Both the position numbers and the translations under genes were made by a program. From Styela clava (lineage: Eukaryota; Chordata; Ascidiacea; Stolidobranchia; Styelidae): 64,000 nt of DNA. Shown here one piece after another: positions 43,601-56,144 of the stretch (position 1 is the stretch's first letter; every line of letters begins with the position of its first letter). Below the pieces are notes generated by a model that worked only from the letters and a program-made list of their open reading frames with translations, did not search any database and was not told the origin of the DNA. Where the stretch lies: the NCBI RefSeq assembly GCF_964204865.1, contig NC_135255.1, forward strand, positions 15,219,135-15,283,134. Reading direction: 5' to 3'.

Positions 43601-45655
43601 CGTGGCATATAGGGGCCATATTTTTGGCCGCTCCGAATTATTCGTACCGGTTGTGCGCCATCTTGGTACGAATACTTCGGAAGTACCATTTTTTGTATAA
43701 TGTCATCATGCGACGCTCGCTCGTTTCTTTCAAATGGAAATAGTCGATGATACTGTAAGTGTAACAACATTTTCAACAATATAGAAAAAGCTAATGCTCT
43801 GCGAATCTCAAATTGACTCAAAACCTATAAAAAGCTGTTAACAAATATTCGTACATGTTCTTCGAATATGAACATATAAAACATAGATTATTTGTAGTCC
43901 ATAGGCTGGATGTTTGGGTGCGCAGTTTCGAATACGGTGTCTGATAACTTTGTGAAAAAGGATTTCCGGACTTCTTGCAATGGTGTGGACCTAGCTAAAT
44001 ATTCTTGCAGTGAATATGACCAGAACGAAGGCGGTGGTTCTCCATATGACCAAATCTCTCTCCCGGAAGAAAATACCTATCCCAGAGTAAATTGAATTTT
44101 CAGCGTGCCGTTGGTCAACGTGGTGTGTGAAAACGCTACTGTGTAATGACTAAAATAAACTACATACGGTATCTATCATTCTGTAATTACAAACTAATTT
44201 TGAGCCAGTAATCTCCACAGATAGTTTCTGGATATTCACCACACGGTGTCGCGTATGGACCAGTTAACGAGTTTCACCTCGCTCTGCTCAAGATGTGACT
44301 CACGACAGTAATAGAAAATGATACCACCAGTCCACCACATTGAAACCGAGCATTCACGTATCCGAATAAAAAAGTGCAATTCGATGTTTTTATTTTACAA
44401 GGCCCGTACGTCCTACAACAGAAGAATTGATGCATTTTTCATTTATATATTATTTGTGTCACTATCATTATCACAACTATTCGGAATCTTTATCAATATC
44501 TTGTAAATACACGAACGACGGAACATATACCAGTATTGTCATGTCATTGTTTGGGAGGTCATGTTCTTATGAACCTGATATTTAACAAGGTGTTTTATCT
44601 AAGACTTAATATGATTTAAATATACCTAATATGACGGTGAGTAGTCGATCATTTCACAAATGCGACGCACTGCCATCGACTTAAGCCAAACCTTAATTTA
44701 ACAATGCTGGTGACACTGAATCTTTTAATTTATGTTACTATACCGGTTCGTATATCATTCATTTGCTATCATTTTCCGATCTAAAAAAGTCTTTCCCCTA
44801 AAATGAATGAGGCACAAATTTGAATTGTTTTTCATTTGATACATGCCAGCTGAAGTTTTTCACATAACTGATTTGTTTGAACTGGTAATATAGTCATCAA
44901 CGGTCGCCTGCGAGCAATTGAATAACTTCTTCGACTGGTGTAAGCTTGTATTGGCGGCGTTTTCAAACTACAAATCAAGTGGATTCACGGCTTAAGTGCT
45001 TTCTGCTGTGTTTCCATCAAGTGGATGGTACCCTAAGTGAAAGGAAAACACCAAAGCGAGATGAACAAATATTACCCTAATGAGTATTGAGAAATCAGAC
45101 ACATATACTTAGAGACACTGTTGCAAAACGTAGTGAAATTACAGAAATCTAATCGCCCAATTTTGGCAAGGTCTTGGTCGGGACAGTGCTAGTTTTACAG
45201 AAACCTAACGTACAATGTAACACGTAACATGTGTCGGTAAATTCCAAGTTTCATTAGTTACAAACTGCCATTACCAAATGTACAAATTTATTCTTATTTT
45301 TTATTAAAGTCTTCATTGTTATGTCATATGCTTTATCATATTATCAAAAATACATAAAAGCGATAGTAGCCAATCGAAAATGTTCAAGTGTTGTTTATGA
45401 CATGAAAAAGAGTAATATGTTTCCATACGAATAAAATGATAAATCACCAAACTGGCTTCAATATTATATAGTTTGCAGAAAATCTTATATTTATTCTTGC
45501 CTGGAAAAATTTGAATTCAATTTCACAACTACCTCTCCGATATCTTCCAATGTTCTCAATCTTTTTATACTTTTTATTGTAGGCCTATCTGATTTTCATT
45601 TTCTGTACAAAATTAGAATTTTTTTGTGCTATGAATTTTATTAGAAACTTTGGTA
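43601..45655. other. Intergenic DNA with MITE remnant
   Basis: TTGTGCGCCATCTTGGTACG, then AATACTTCGGAAGTACC (43,651-43,688), is one arm of the foldback MITE family. GGTTCTCCATATGACC near 44,036 resembles the SINE body. No coding gene is supported; a 104-codon minus-strand frame (43,507-43,821) overlaps the MITE remnant. Confidence 0.5.
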
Positions 45656-45661
45656 AAAAAT

Positions 45662-45875
45662 GAGTACTCGCGCGGTGTGTGTACCAGGTGGAGTTTGGGC
45701 CATAATTTTATTCCTATTTTCCTTATTTTAGTTCTGTTACGAGTTCGGGGACTGTCTGTGTTAGCCAACTGAATATACCCCTGCCCACGTTTTTCAGTCC
45801 CTTCACACAACTTGATGTAAAGTAGGCGAGCAAAAATAGTTACCTTCATATTGGTACACATACTTCTAGAGCACC
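45662..45875. repeat. MITE variant with replaced arm, inverted
   Basis: A 214-bp element related to 12,352 and 20,183 but in opposite orientation: left GAGTACTCGCGCG; right ACCTTCATATTGGTACACAT, then TTCTAGAGCACC. The A-rich flanks fit an 8-bp TSD only loosely. Confidence 0.7.
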
Positions 45876-45879
45876 AAAA

Positions 45880-48800
45880 AAATGCTATTATATGAATTGC
45901 TTCCCAAAATACCCACTATGTTGAATTAAGATTTTAAACAGTTTTTGAGGTATTTGCTTTTCTTGTTAAAGTGTGTGCTATGTCGTCCACACGACAGTAC
46001 TTGAAACAGCAACATTTATTTGCCAATTCACTATTTACCACATTACATAAGTGTGCCTTCTAAAAATAACGGGGAAGGTTTTTTGATTTTTTAAAGCCAG
46101 ACAAAGCAATAAACAACGCGAAATCGACACTCGAAGTATTTTTATAAATAGTATAAACATCAATTTGTTTAAATGAATAATTAAACTCACAGAAGAATAC
46201 TCGATATATATTCGAGTTTGATTTCTCAATTTTAAGAAGTTTGAAGCAAAAAATCCACTCAAAATAAAACAGTACAGCACTTTGTGGTAACAGAATTACA
46301 AAGTATTTGATTGAAATCTCATATTGGGCTCATCATTGCGTGATTTGATTTGTATAATGCTTGTGTATGAAATAAAATATAAGATTTAAAATAAAAATCT
46401 ATAATAATAACCGGTCCATTTGGAGGACGATTTTTCTGAATTGTTCTTTTTGTTGTTTGGCGCTGTGGTTGTTTCTCCAGCATCAAATGGACTATTCCAT
46501 TTCTAATTGTCAGAACTTTATGGACGACGAAGTTACTAGAAGGGTATTAGGTTCATTTTCTTTTCTGGACCCGAGGTACTACGAACAATTTTACAGTTTT
46601 GTTTTAGTCCATGAAATCACTATTTTGACATTTGTGTTTATATGTTTGACCAGTGCTCATTTGTTATATTGTTTGATAGTCATTTTAGTTGGATTTGTTC
46701 CGTTAGCTTAATTACGACTAACGAAAAATATGCAATTAAATTATAATGAAGATTTTATTCCATCATCATACGAATACAACATATTTCTATTTTATACCTT
46801 GGTTTAAACTGATTCGATGAATATATGTGTTTAGACGACATGTCTTCAACACTGAAGCATACCATTCTACCATTATATAAATTCATATCACAACTTCACA
46901 AGTGTAAATAATTTCGATCAAATTTGATTTCAGTTATAATCAAGGAGCTATCTTTATTCAGATAACTGTGTGATACACAAAAATCCTTCTTTAAAAAACT
47001 GCGTGGGGTTTATTGAAAACATCAACTAGTGATTTTCTTTTCATTCCACTCGAAAATAAAACCATTGACAACCTGAGTTCAACCAAACACGGCCACTAAA
47101 TAATCCAATTTCGAAATAATATATTACCTATGCCCACACTTGGCATATAAGGACAAAAACAATAACCATATGATGTGATGGGACCCGCATAGCAATAAGA
47201 AGTGGCAGCAGTATTTAATCAACTGCCGCAGAAACTCTAAGTGGCGTACTCGACAAGATGCTTTCCCTTTTGAGTACTGGGATTTCGGTTTGAAAGTTTG
47301 GAATTTTAGTTTTTATATTCGATTTGGATGTTTTATTGTATTATTTGTTAATGAAAAAATGATTCAACGGTAAGATATTTAGTGGGCTTCAGCCCACGTA
47401 GCTTTAGCATAACGATGATTCGTTAAATTCGCCGTGGCCACCAAAATGGATATAAATATTCATCATTTATGTGAGCGTTGTCATATATAATGAAGATTCT
47501 CAACTAGTCGCCTCTTGATTGATGGAATTTGGATACATTTTTAAAATATATAAGATAATTACCTTCGAACCGTACTTATTCATGCCTGACGATGACTCTC
47601 ACTTCATGTAAATATCACGTGTTTTGTGTCACGTGTGCGAACTGAAAATATGAGTGTCATTAACTATTACTTTTTCTATTTTTAATTTGTACTGCTCTTA
47701 AATGTGAATAAAGTTTATGATAGCAATATAGTTGTGTGTGCATACATATTACCTTAAAAAGAGATTTTTGCGTAACAAGTTTGTTTAATTTGTTGTATGA
47801 AAAACAACAATATTATCATGAAAAGACTTTGATTATTCCGTGTCTACAAATGCACTTCAGAATTGATTGAATTGGTAAATGCGCATAATATTTCATGTTT
47901 ATACAACCTAAAAAAGTCTGTTTTTTAGAAGTGTTAATGGAGTGTATATTTATTCCGAGCAAGGTTATGTACAAAAAGTCACCATTTTCACCATATGTTA
48001 CTCTGTTATGGTTCCTCGTAGCTCATTCATACTCTTATTGAGATTTCATCTTGACACATGAAGTATTTGCATTGATTTGCCATTTGTTTTACGACCTGTG
48101 ATCGCAGAGCTTTCAGATTTATGAGAAAATTTTTCATAATCTGTGAACACCACTTGGTCTAGTTATTGGTGATAAGGATTGATGTTGGGCGGACACAGGT
48201 TTCGTATTGAAAAAACGCCGGATATTTGCATTGACGAGTTCAAACGAAAAAAAAAACTAAATCAAATACAGTTATCTATAGACCTTTCAGGAGCCAAGAA
48301 ATCGATGCATCAAGTTAAAGAATTTTCAATATGTGGCCATGTGTGGAGAAAAGCAAAATCATCCGAATTCAGATTTTTTCCATTGTTAAGTTTGATTGGG
48401 AGATTAGATAAGAATTCAAATAAAATCAAATGTTTATTTATTGTAATGTGGTGATTTTTTCTTCATATTTTATTTGAAAATAATTTTAAATGCGAATGAA
48501 ACTTATTTTACTTAAAGGCTCGCCTGGTCGTTTTTGTTATAAAAACATCTCATAAATTTGTTCACGCTGTCCACATTTTCTTTTCGTATTACTTACATAA
48601 GTATAGATCGGTGTTTTTCTTCCACATATTGCGTGATTGATCTATTATCTGAAAGCATAATTAGGTGATTAATTCGACCTGCAACATTGTATTTAACGTA
48701 AGACCATTCGGAAGTGCCTCCCTGCGTGTAGTATATCATCAACACGTGTCACATATTAACGATTACAACAAAATATTACTGTATTCATATTTTGCCCGCT

Positions 48801-51800
48801 GTTTTCTGCAACAATTATTCTGGCAGCTGCACCCGAGAATAAACTCCTGAGGTTAGTTGTGATATTCCCCGTCGAGCTAATATGACGTATTGTAATTGAA
48901 ATTGTGATGAGATAATCACATCGTTAATCGGATTTATCTCATTTACATAGTGAACAAATAATAGGTACTCTGTCATCATTGTTGAAGATTTGACATCATC
49001 TTATTCATGTAGGAATATGGAACATAACTCAAAACAATTTGCGTCCCGGGTTAATGCAATTGTTACTGTATCACATATCTCGTTGTATCCCACAGAAAGT
49101 GACAATTTTTTTCACCTCATAGATAATACCGAGTGATTTCCGATCTGTTATTTTTCACCTAACGGCCCGATTCAACGAAACTATACCCTGAATGCTATGT
49201 ACAGAGAGGGAACCGGAGTGAATAAAAATATATCAAGATACACAGAAACTTCTGTCGAAACTTTTTTAGAGTTTCAACTTTAATTTGAAGAAAACTTGAA
49301 TCCCGTAATCATACGCACACGACCATTTAATAAGTGATTTGATGCGCTTGACTTTCTGAGTGAATTTATCACGCTGTCAATAAATAAAGTGAAGAATTGC
49401 ATATTTGATTAAATATAAATTCATAGTCAAAGACACTGTTTTGTCGCTGTGCTGAACACTTCTTTGTTTATAATTTTTTGATATTTCACTCCCGCGAGAT
49501 CTTAAATTCAATGTTGCTGTGCAGTGTTCATAGCTTCTTTTACGATGACATTATACTCCGTTGAGAAATGTTACCTAATTAAGACTTCATTGCTTGAAAG
49601 CCCATGTGAGTTTAATGTGATATTTAGGCTTACCATATATACGAAACAATCACCAAGACGGACAATGTGGATTAAACGAACCTTGGTTTGATTCTGAGAC
49701 TTAGTAGTATTCAACTCATATGAATCTTAGAAATATAAAAATCCTTGGAAAACGAGCATTTTCTTTCCAGCATTTTGAATACTTTAACGGCAGTACAGTT
49801 AACGTTAGATGTTGAATTAACGTAATGATTATATTTACATAACAATATAGTTCTCGATCGCTGAACTAGTGAAGTGAGTAACAAATCAGTGATAAATGGG
49901 CTGTCTCTGTTAAAAAAGCGTATCACGTATGTATATTGAATAAAAAAAATATTCATGATTGCAGTATTGCATGACCGGGACATTTAAGTCTGCCGGACCG
50001 GACGGAGAAAGATCATGTCAAACCCGGGACTGTCTCGGTTAACCGGGACGTATTCATTGATAAATTTCAGGAAATTTGACCCAATTTTGTTACTGTGTAA
50101 CAAGCGAATACTTATCTCTCCATCCGCCATATATCCAACCCAATGCATGTTTGTTTACCATGTGGGAGGCAGACCTTTATTATGCAGCGTTTAAGCGGAC
50201 TCCATACAGCGAAAACAAATAATAAAATTGAATTTGCCCATAAAATTAGCGCCTAATTCAACCTAACGATGCCACCACCAGTGAAAAGCTATTGTGGGAT
50301 TTTAGTATTTCTAATTTAAACAGAAAATTGCTTTAAGATATCAGTTCACTGTTAAGCTTGAAAAATAACAATCTTAAGATTCATCCAATAACGGTTGCCA
50401 AATATGTCGTTTGAATTCAAAATTTAGCCTCATCCCGTAATCTCTATATTACTTTCCACGTTCTACCGGAACTTTGAAAATTGAGAACAAATTGGTCTTC
50501 AATTTAGGCGGGAAGCTAGTCACGCCTCGTTGCGCCCACCCGCGATCTTGACACGGTGTCCTGTGGGGTTGGTGTTGCTTTTACACATTGCAAATTACAT
50601 AAGTAATTTGCCGCAAATATTAGTGTTTTTAATAGTGGGATACATTTGAATAGTTTTAAAAAGACACCATTTATCATTGTTTTAAAATCGATCAGCGCTT
50701 CAACTCAAAAAAAACTGTTGAATATTAGAAATCTTCCGGACTAGGAAACAACATGTAAGTGATTGACGTGACCCCCGGAGTTGCTTTAACGACCTTCGTG
50801 AATATATGTATATCAGATCATTTGTCAAGACTTTGACTTTTTGCAGTTTGGAAAGTATTTTAAAACTAGTGTTTTGGCTTGTCTCGATAACAGCAGTCAA
50901 TGAGGCTTGAGCAATATTCTGACTAATTCGATAAATCAATATTGGCGGTGTGAATGCCTTGTTGTCGAGTCGGGAATTCGTCATTATTTCCATCCTGCTC
51001 GCGTGTTTTCATCTCACCCACGGGTCTATTCTCCTGAGTAAAACAATATTATTATCTGCATAATGCAAAAGGCCTAAATGAACCAAATAATTGAGCAAAC
51101 ATGTAATGTTTATTCAAGGTTATCTATATTGTTGTTAACTTAATTGGTGGTGCATGCCAAATTCACCATAACTAATAAGCGGATAGCATGTATTTTTAGT
51201 TATCCTGATATTATTTCTAGTTGTGGGGGTCACTCAATTTATTCTCGAATCTTTTAGTTAGAGAAACAGCCAGCAAAATCTATATTCATTGAAATTCGGT
51301 ACGATTTTCCGTATAGCGTAACATCATTAAAACATTTCTTGCTCATCTCTGATACTCAATAACTGAGATTGATCATGTATATTGTATATGTACATGTACA
51401 ATATGTTGAATTTGATGTGGGTTTTTTTCAATACTCGTGCAGAGAATGAGTTTTAATATCAGATAAACGACATTCGCAATGTAGTCACATATATTATAGA
51501 ATCTTGTTGTATCACACTTTCAAAAATTCAATTTTGCAAGGTTTCGTGTTACTAAATTCAGACTGCTACAGACAATCATTTTACATTGATGAATTCATAA
51601 TGATGCAATGCCAAAAAATTGTTGCCATCTGATATAATAGTTTTGATTCTTGTTACAGTATTCTTGTAGATGAATTTAACGAAAAAAAAAATAATAATAC
51701 TATATATTTCAGGGCGGCAAATTTTACCCTTGTCGAAACGCGGACAAGTTATGTGAATGAGAGTTCAGTTTCCCCTAAAGTAGCCCTTTTCTTCATCCCT

Positions 51801-54800
51801 CTTGTCGTAAAATATAATTAAATTCACATTCGAATCTTCGGAGATTAAATCGTCGCTATTCTATAACACCTCTCCGTGAATTACGACGATGCTGTGGGAA
51901 TCTCATTGACGATTTATTGGACTGAAGCATTTGACCTTAAAGACTCACGACGTTTTATTTGACTTTGGGATATAAGTTTGGATTCTGGGTATTTATCAGC
52001 AATGCCAAACCTGATCGGAAGAATAATATAAATGCGGAATAGCATTCCATGCTTGTGCGATGCTTAAATTTAAATTGGTCGCTAAACGAATAATAGGGTG
52101 TTCAACTTACACCAAACCTCGAAATTATGCGTCTGGTAGAAATCTAACGTTCCGACCTCGAACGGCTTAATTAATTTTATTTGTTTAGCGCAGTTTTCTG
52201 TTTGCATTTGTACGGGCATGTCCTCGTTAACAGACAGATTTTGTGTCGTTGAAGACAGACTCGATTTTATGACGACGAAAATGGAAAATTATTTCTTCTT
52301 TTTTCGTTTTATTGAATTAATTAACTTTAATGAGTATTCTTGTCTTTTTTTATAAGTGACATAACAATACACAAGTTATATTCAAATGTACTTACTTCAA
52401 ATGTACCAAATATTATTTGTACCGACTTCAAATATTACCAATCTTAAAATGAGCCACATCTAATAATAAATACTCTACGTCATTTTTGCTTTTAAATAAA
52501 CTAGACCGCTTTGTAGGAAATTGAACTTTGGATTTATTTATTTTACACATATGTGTACGTGAAGAAAAATTTCTATTTAGTGTACGAAAAATAAAAATAC
52601 TTTATTGCCTTATCGTTGTGCATTAATTAGAATAAGTTTGAACAAAGTCAATTACAATAAACTGGCATTCTAATCATGAATGCTATTTCTAAATTTTCAA
52701 TGTCCATTTACTTTAATCTTTTATCAGCCATTGATAATGTGGATATCTCATCTCGGCGGCATTTCTTTGAGATAGCTTTCACTCATCAAGAAATGTTCTA
52801 ATTCAAAATCATTAAGTTTCTAATTCTGACTAAAAATCTGATTTAGAAAAATATTCACTGATATGATATCAGAGCGGTTTTATTTGATTCTGTTGGTATC
52901 TACTTCATCAGATCATTACACACGTCGAGTGGAAAATGGATGTTTACTGTTCGTTTCATTCTATTGAATTGCTAGTTGATAGCACGTGTTTTGAATAAAT
53001 TCTTGCACATATATTTATTATACACAATGTACATCAGCAACAATTTTGTAACTCTTTAAGTCAAGTCCCGTTTATTTTCAGTCAGGTGGTCACCCTACCC
53101 TAGGTGACTAATATATTCAAAATGAACCTACCGTTTTGTTAAATAAAGATATTACAGGAAAATTCTTAACATCCGGGTAATTGGGAATATCGCTATATAT
53201 AAAATTTTCCATGTTCGTAATATTGTATTATCGTTTTCATTTTACTAAATTGTGTACAGTGGACATCACTAATACTTAGTGATGATTATGAACAAAACAA
53301 TAGAATATATGACGTAACAATGACATAACATGAAACAGTAATCCCGAGATATCATTTCAAGATAACATAAAATCTTATCGGTTTGTGGTTCAAATTAGAG
53401 GCGCTTTGTGAAGCATAATTAAGACTTCTAATATTAAAACAGAAATGATGTTATTCACTTGTTTGATGATTTTATCAAGGTATTGTGATAAGACACACTT
53501 TGATATTTCATGAGATAACGAATCATGCGATTGAAACGATCCATTTTAAAATGAGTTCTTTTCAGTAATATAATAAATTTTTTAAATTACTCATTTCCAA
53601 CTCAATATTGAATTGATGCAATATTTTGTCCGCACAAACCTTCACTTACATCCTCCCATTACCTCACAAAGCTGACGCACACAGTGGCGTCATGTTTTGA
53701 CACGTCATGATATCTTTTCTTGACCGATGCCACATTTTGTGAGGATATTAGGTCCTAACAAGCATTATACGAATATAATTTTACATACTTTTTGTGGCCG
53801 AAACTAATTCCGGGGTCATTGAAAAGGTCAGCTAGCAGAAAACAAAGTTTGTTAAAGTCAAACCTGGGACAAATCAATTCGTTTGTGAATGCCCGTGCGA
53901 TTAAATCCCTTTGTAAATTTTAACAGTATTCGGAGATGTAGCCCATGACTAAAAAATGTTACACTAAAAGTCACTTTTGCTTTCAATAAACCTAATTAGC
54001 CCATTAATTGCAATTAATCTCAGCGTCCCCACCTGCGATGTTGCACCTTCGCCTCATCATAGGAAGCGTCACTACGGGTTTTCCGGTGATCTTGGCGTGC
54101 GCAGGTAGTGCGTGTTTGTTCTTGAACGCATCACCGCTGGCTGCATTTGTTTTGCACACCTGAATGATATTGTTGCAATATTTTTGAATAATTGAAGTTG
54201 AACAATTAAAACATTTCCGTTACAAATTAAATGCTACATTTTAGAGGAATCAATGCAGTAATGAATGCAAATGTTTTTATAACAATTTTTCCAACCATAC
54301 TAGATCACACATGGCTATTTTTTTATTAGCTTTCTCAATTAATTCTCCACAAAAATTTAAATTTAAATTAACAAAGACAATTTGTAAAACTACTAAAAAC
54401 GCTCCTGAAGTGTTTTTATGTATTTATTATTAAAGCATTCCCAAGTAACAGTTGAAAGTTGGAATCATTTGTAATTTTCGACCAGAAGTTCACTTGTTCA
54501 ATGTATAATGGATATTTCTTGAGTGCTGTCAGTAAATTTTAATTTTTGTTAATTTCAGTGTGGTGTAATTTTCAGATCAAAACTTATATCACAGATCAAT
54601 AAATAACTTACACACGCAAGGTGTCGTGTTTGCGTAGTTTATCCAAATGTACGTTAGCCAAAATTTTCCTAAAATAACCCTGTAAACAGAAAATTGCTTT
54701 CTATGAGTGTCCCGGCATGTTCCTAAATATTGACTTGTGGCAACACTTGAAGCCAACTGCAAATATTATAATACGGGAGTTAACAAATAAGCCAAAGGGT

Positions 54801-55040
54801 GAAAAAACATAAAATTTTGTTGATGTGTTCAATGCAAATATGCCTTGAAAACCAAAATCGAATGGCAAATTTGTTTAGGTAAATAAGAACGGGTATTTTG
54901 ATATTTGAACATAAGTATACAAGACAAGGAAAAGCAAATAAAATGAATCAATATTGTAATGTGTTTTCGGTGCTTTGTTAGTTTTCTACAATTTCGTTTA
55001 TTGGCATCAGAATAAACTTTGATAATTTAGAAATTACATG
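45880..55040. other. Long non-coding region upstream of FoxA
   Basis: About 9 kb with no recognised exon, RNA gene or well-defined transposon. It is uniformly AT-rich apart from a few richer blocks, such as 50,510-50,575 and 53,990-54,165. The latter has ATTAGCCCATTAATTGCAAT (homeodomain-type ATTA sites) and CACCTG E-boxes at 54,030 and near 54,160. By position this is candidate cis-regulatory DNA for FoxA. Open frames at 46,457-46,711 and 48,179-48,454 have no recognisable content. Confidence 0.5.
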
Positions 55041-55480
55041 TTTTATTTTAGAATGACAAATAGGGAAAATTTCTAAAATGAGGTGATCCTAAATTAACTG
55101 GTCTACATAGATAAGAGCGTGTGATGTCTACCGATCGAAATTGGCTGATACGAGAAGTTGAGGGGCACCGCGACTCATTAGTAGGCATTAGTGATATCGG
55201 TTGATACGCATCTCGATAGAGAAGCGGCGACACCTGAAACGAGGCATTTCTAACAACTCTATCTAGGAAACCCCATTGATGGCAGTGCCGCATTAGAATG
55301 AAGGGAGAGAGAAGAGAGACTGACGGGACGACCCGCGATAAGATAAACAAACCAAAGGCGGTCGGGCGAAGAAAAAATGCCCAATTGGTTCTTTATAAGC
55401 CCAACACTGTTGACTGACCACACAAACTCAATTTGGTATTGTTCCATACAGAGTATTTCATTAGTGAGTTACTGACTTAG
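55041..55480 (+). promoter_or_regulatory. Candidate FoxA proximal enhancer/promoter
   Basis: A less AT-rich block directly upstream of the TATA box. It contains GATAAG (55,110-55,115), CACCTG (55,231-55,236, a Snail-type E-box) and, at 55,337-55,358, GATAAGATAAACAAACC followed by AAAGG. This packs a GATA site, a FoxA-type site (GTTTGTTTAT on the minus strand) and a TCF-like CCTTTGG (minus strand) into about 22 bp. Known biology of ascidian FoxA.a (early control by GATA and beta-catenin/TCF inputs) makes this a natural candidate; no binding is shown here. Confidence 0.55.
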
Positions 55481-55488
55481 TATAAAAA
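55481..55488 (+). promoter_or_regulatory. TATA box of FoxA
   Basis: TATAAAAA lies about 660 bp upstream of the FoxA ATG. Transcription would start near 55,510. A donor-like AAG|GTATGT at 55,557 and an acceptor TTCTTTTTAG ending at 55,990 would remove a 5'-UTR intron of about 434 bp. The acceptor could instead receive a spliced leader. Confidence 0.55.
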
Positions 55489-56144
55489 TCGAATATATAT
55501 ATTTGGAATCTACAAGCGAGATTGTTCACTACTAAACTACTGGGAATATATACAAGGTATGTGTTGCAACTTTCTCTCGTGTTATTTTCTCTTTCGTGAT
55601 GTTGAAATCAATCCGACCTTGAAGGTCAAATACTTTTGAAGGTCGAATACATTGAATTGTGTTTTGTTGTCTGAAGTTTACAAGTAAAATGTTTTCAAGT
55701 TTTGATAATATCTCAAGCTTTACTTATACGAGAAAAAGGAGAATTTCAACCGATCAAAAGCATTCTGCGTCTTGGTCGGCGCTGACTTGCAAAATATTAG
55801 TCGGCTTAGTTGCATAAGATTGCTAAAGTTTTAAAATATCGAATAACATACTTAGCGTTGACTTTAAAAATATTTTGAGAATTTGGCAGCGAGTTGTTGC
55901 ACAGTTGACTAAATAGATCTAGACATACGACAGGGGACTACTGTTTCTGTTTCGCTTTCAATTTCTAACCGTCCGCCATTTTCTTTTTAGGACTCTCTGC
56001 TCAGATATATTGTACAAGAAATATTTGGATTTAATCATCAAGCAAAGTGAATCAAAGCTACAACAACGAGAAGGGGAAAGCAAGAAACGAGTTATTTATT
56101 CTTGATAGACTGAACTTTCAGCGCAATCGTTCAATACCGACATT

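Noticed and set aside
46457-46711. 84-aa frame with a membrane-like segment
   Set aside because: T-rich DNA; no signal, domain or exon context.
51374-51406. Near-palindrome TATTGTATATGTACATGTAC
   Set aside because: AT-rich palindromes of this size are expected by chance here, and two arm mismatches and no second copy were found.
55048-55350. 100-aa minus-strand frame upstream of FoxA
   Set aside because: The open frame follows from a less AT-rich regulatory block; no family features. A promoter/enhancer reading fits better.
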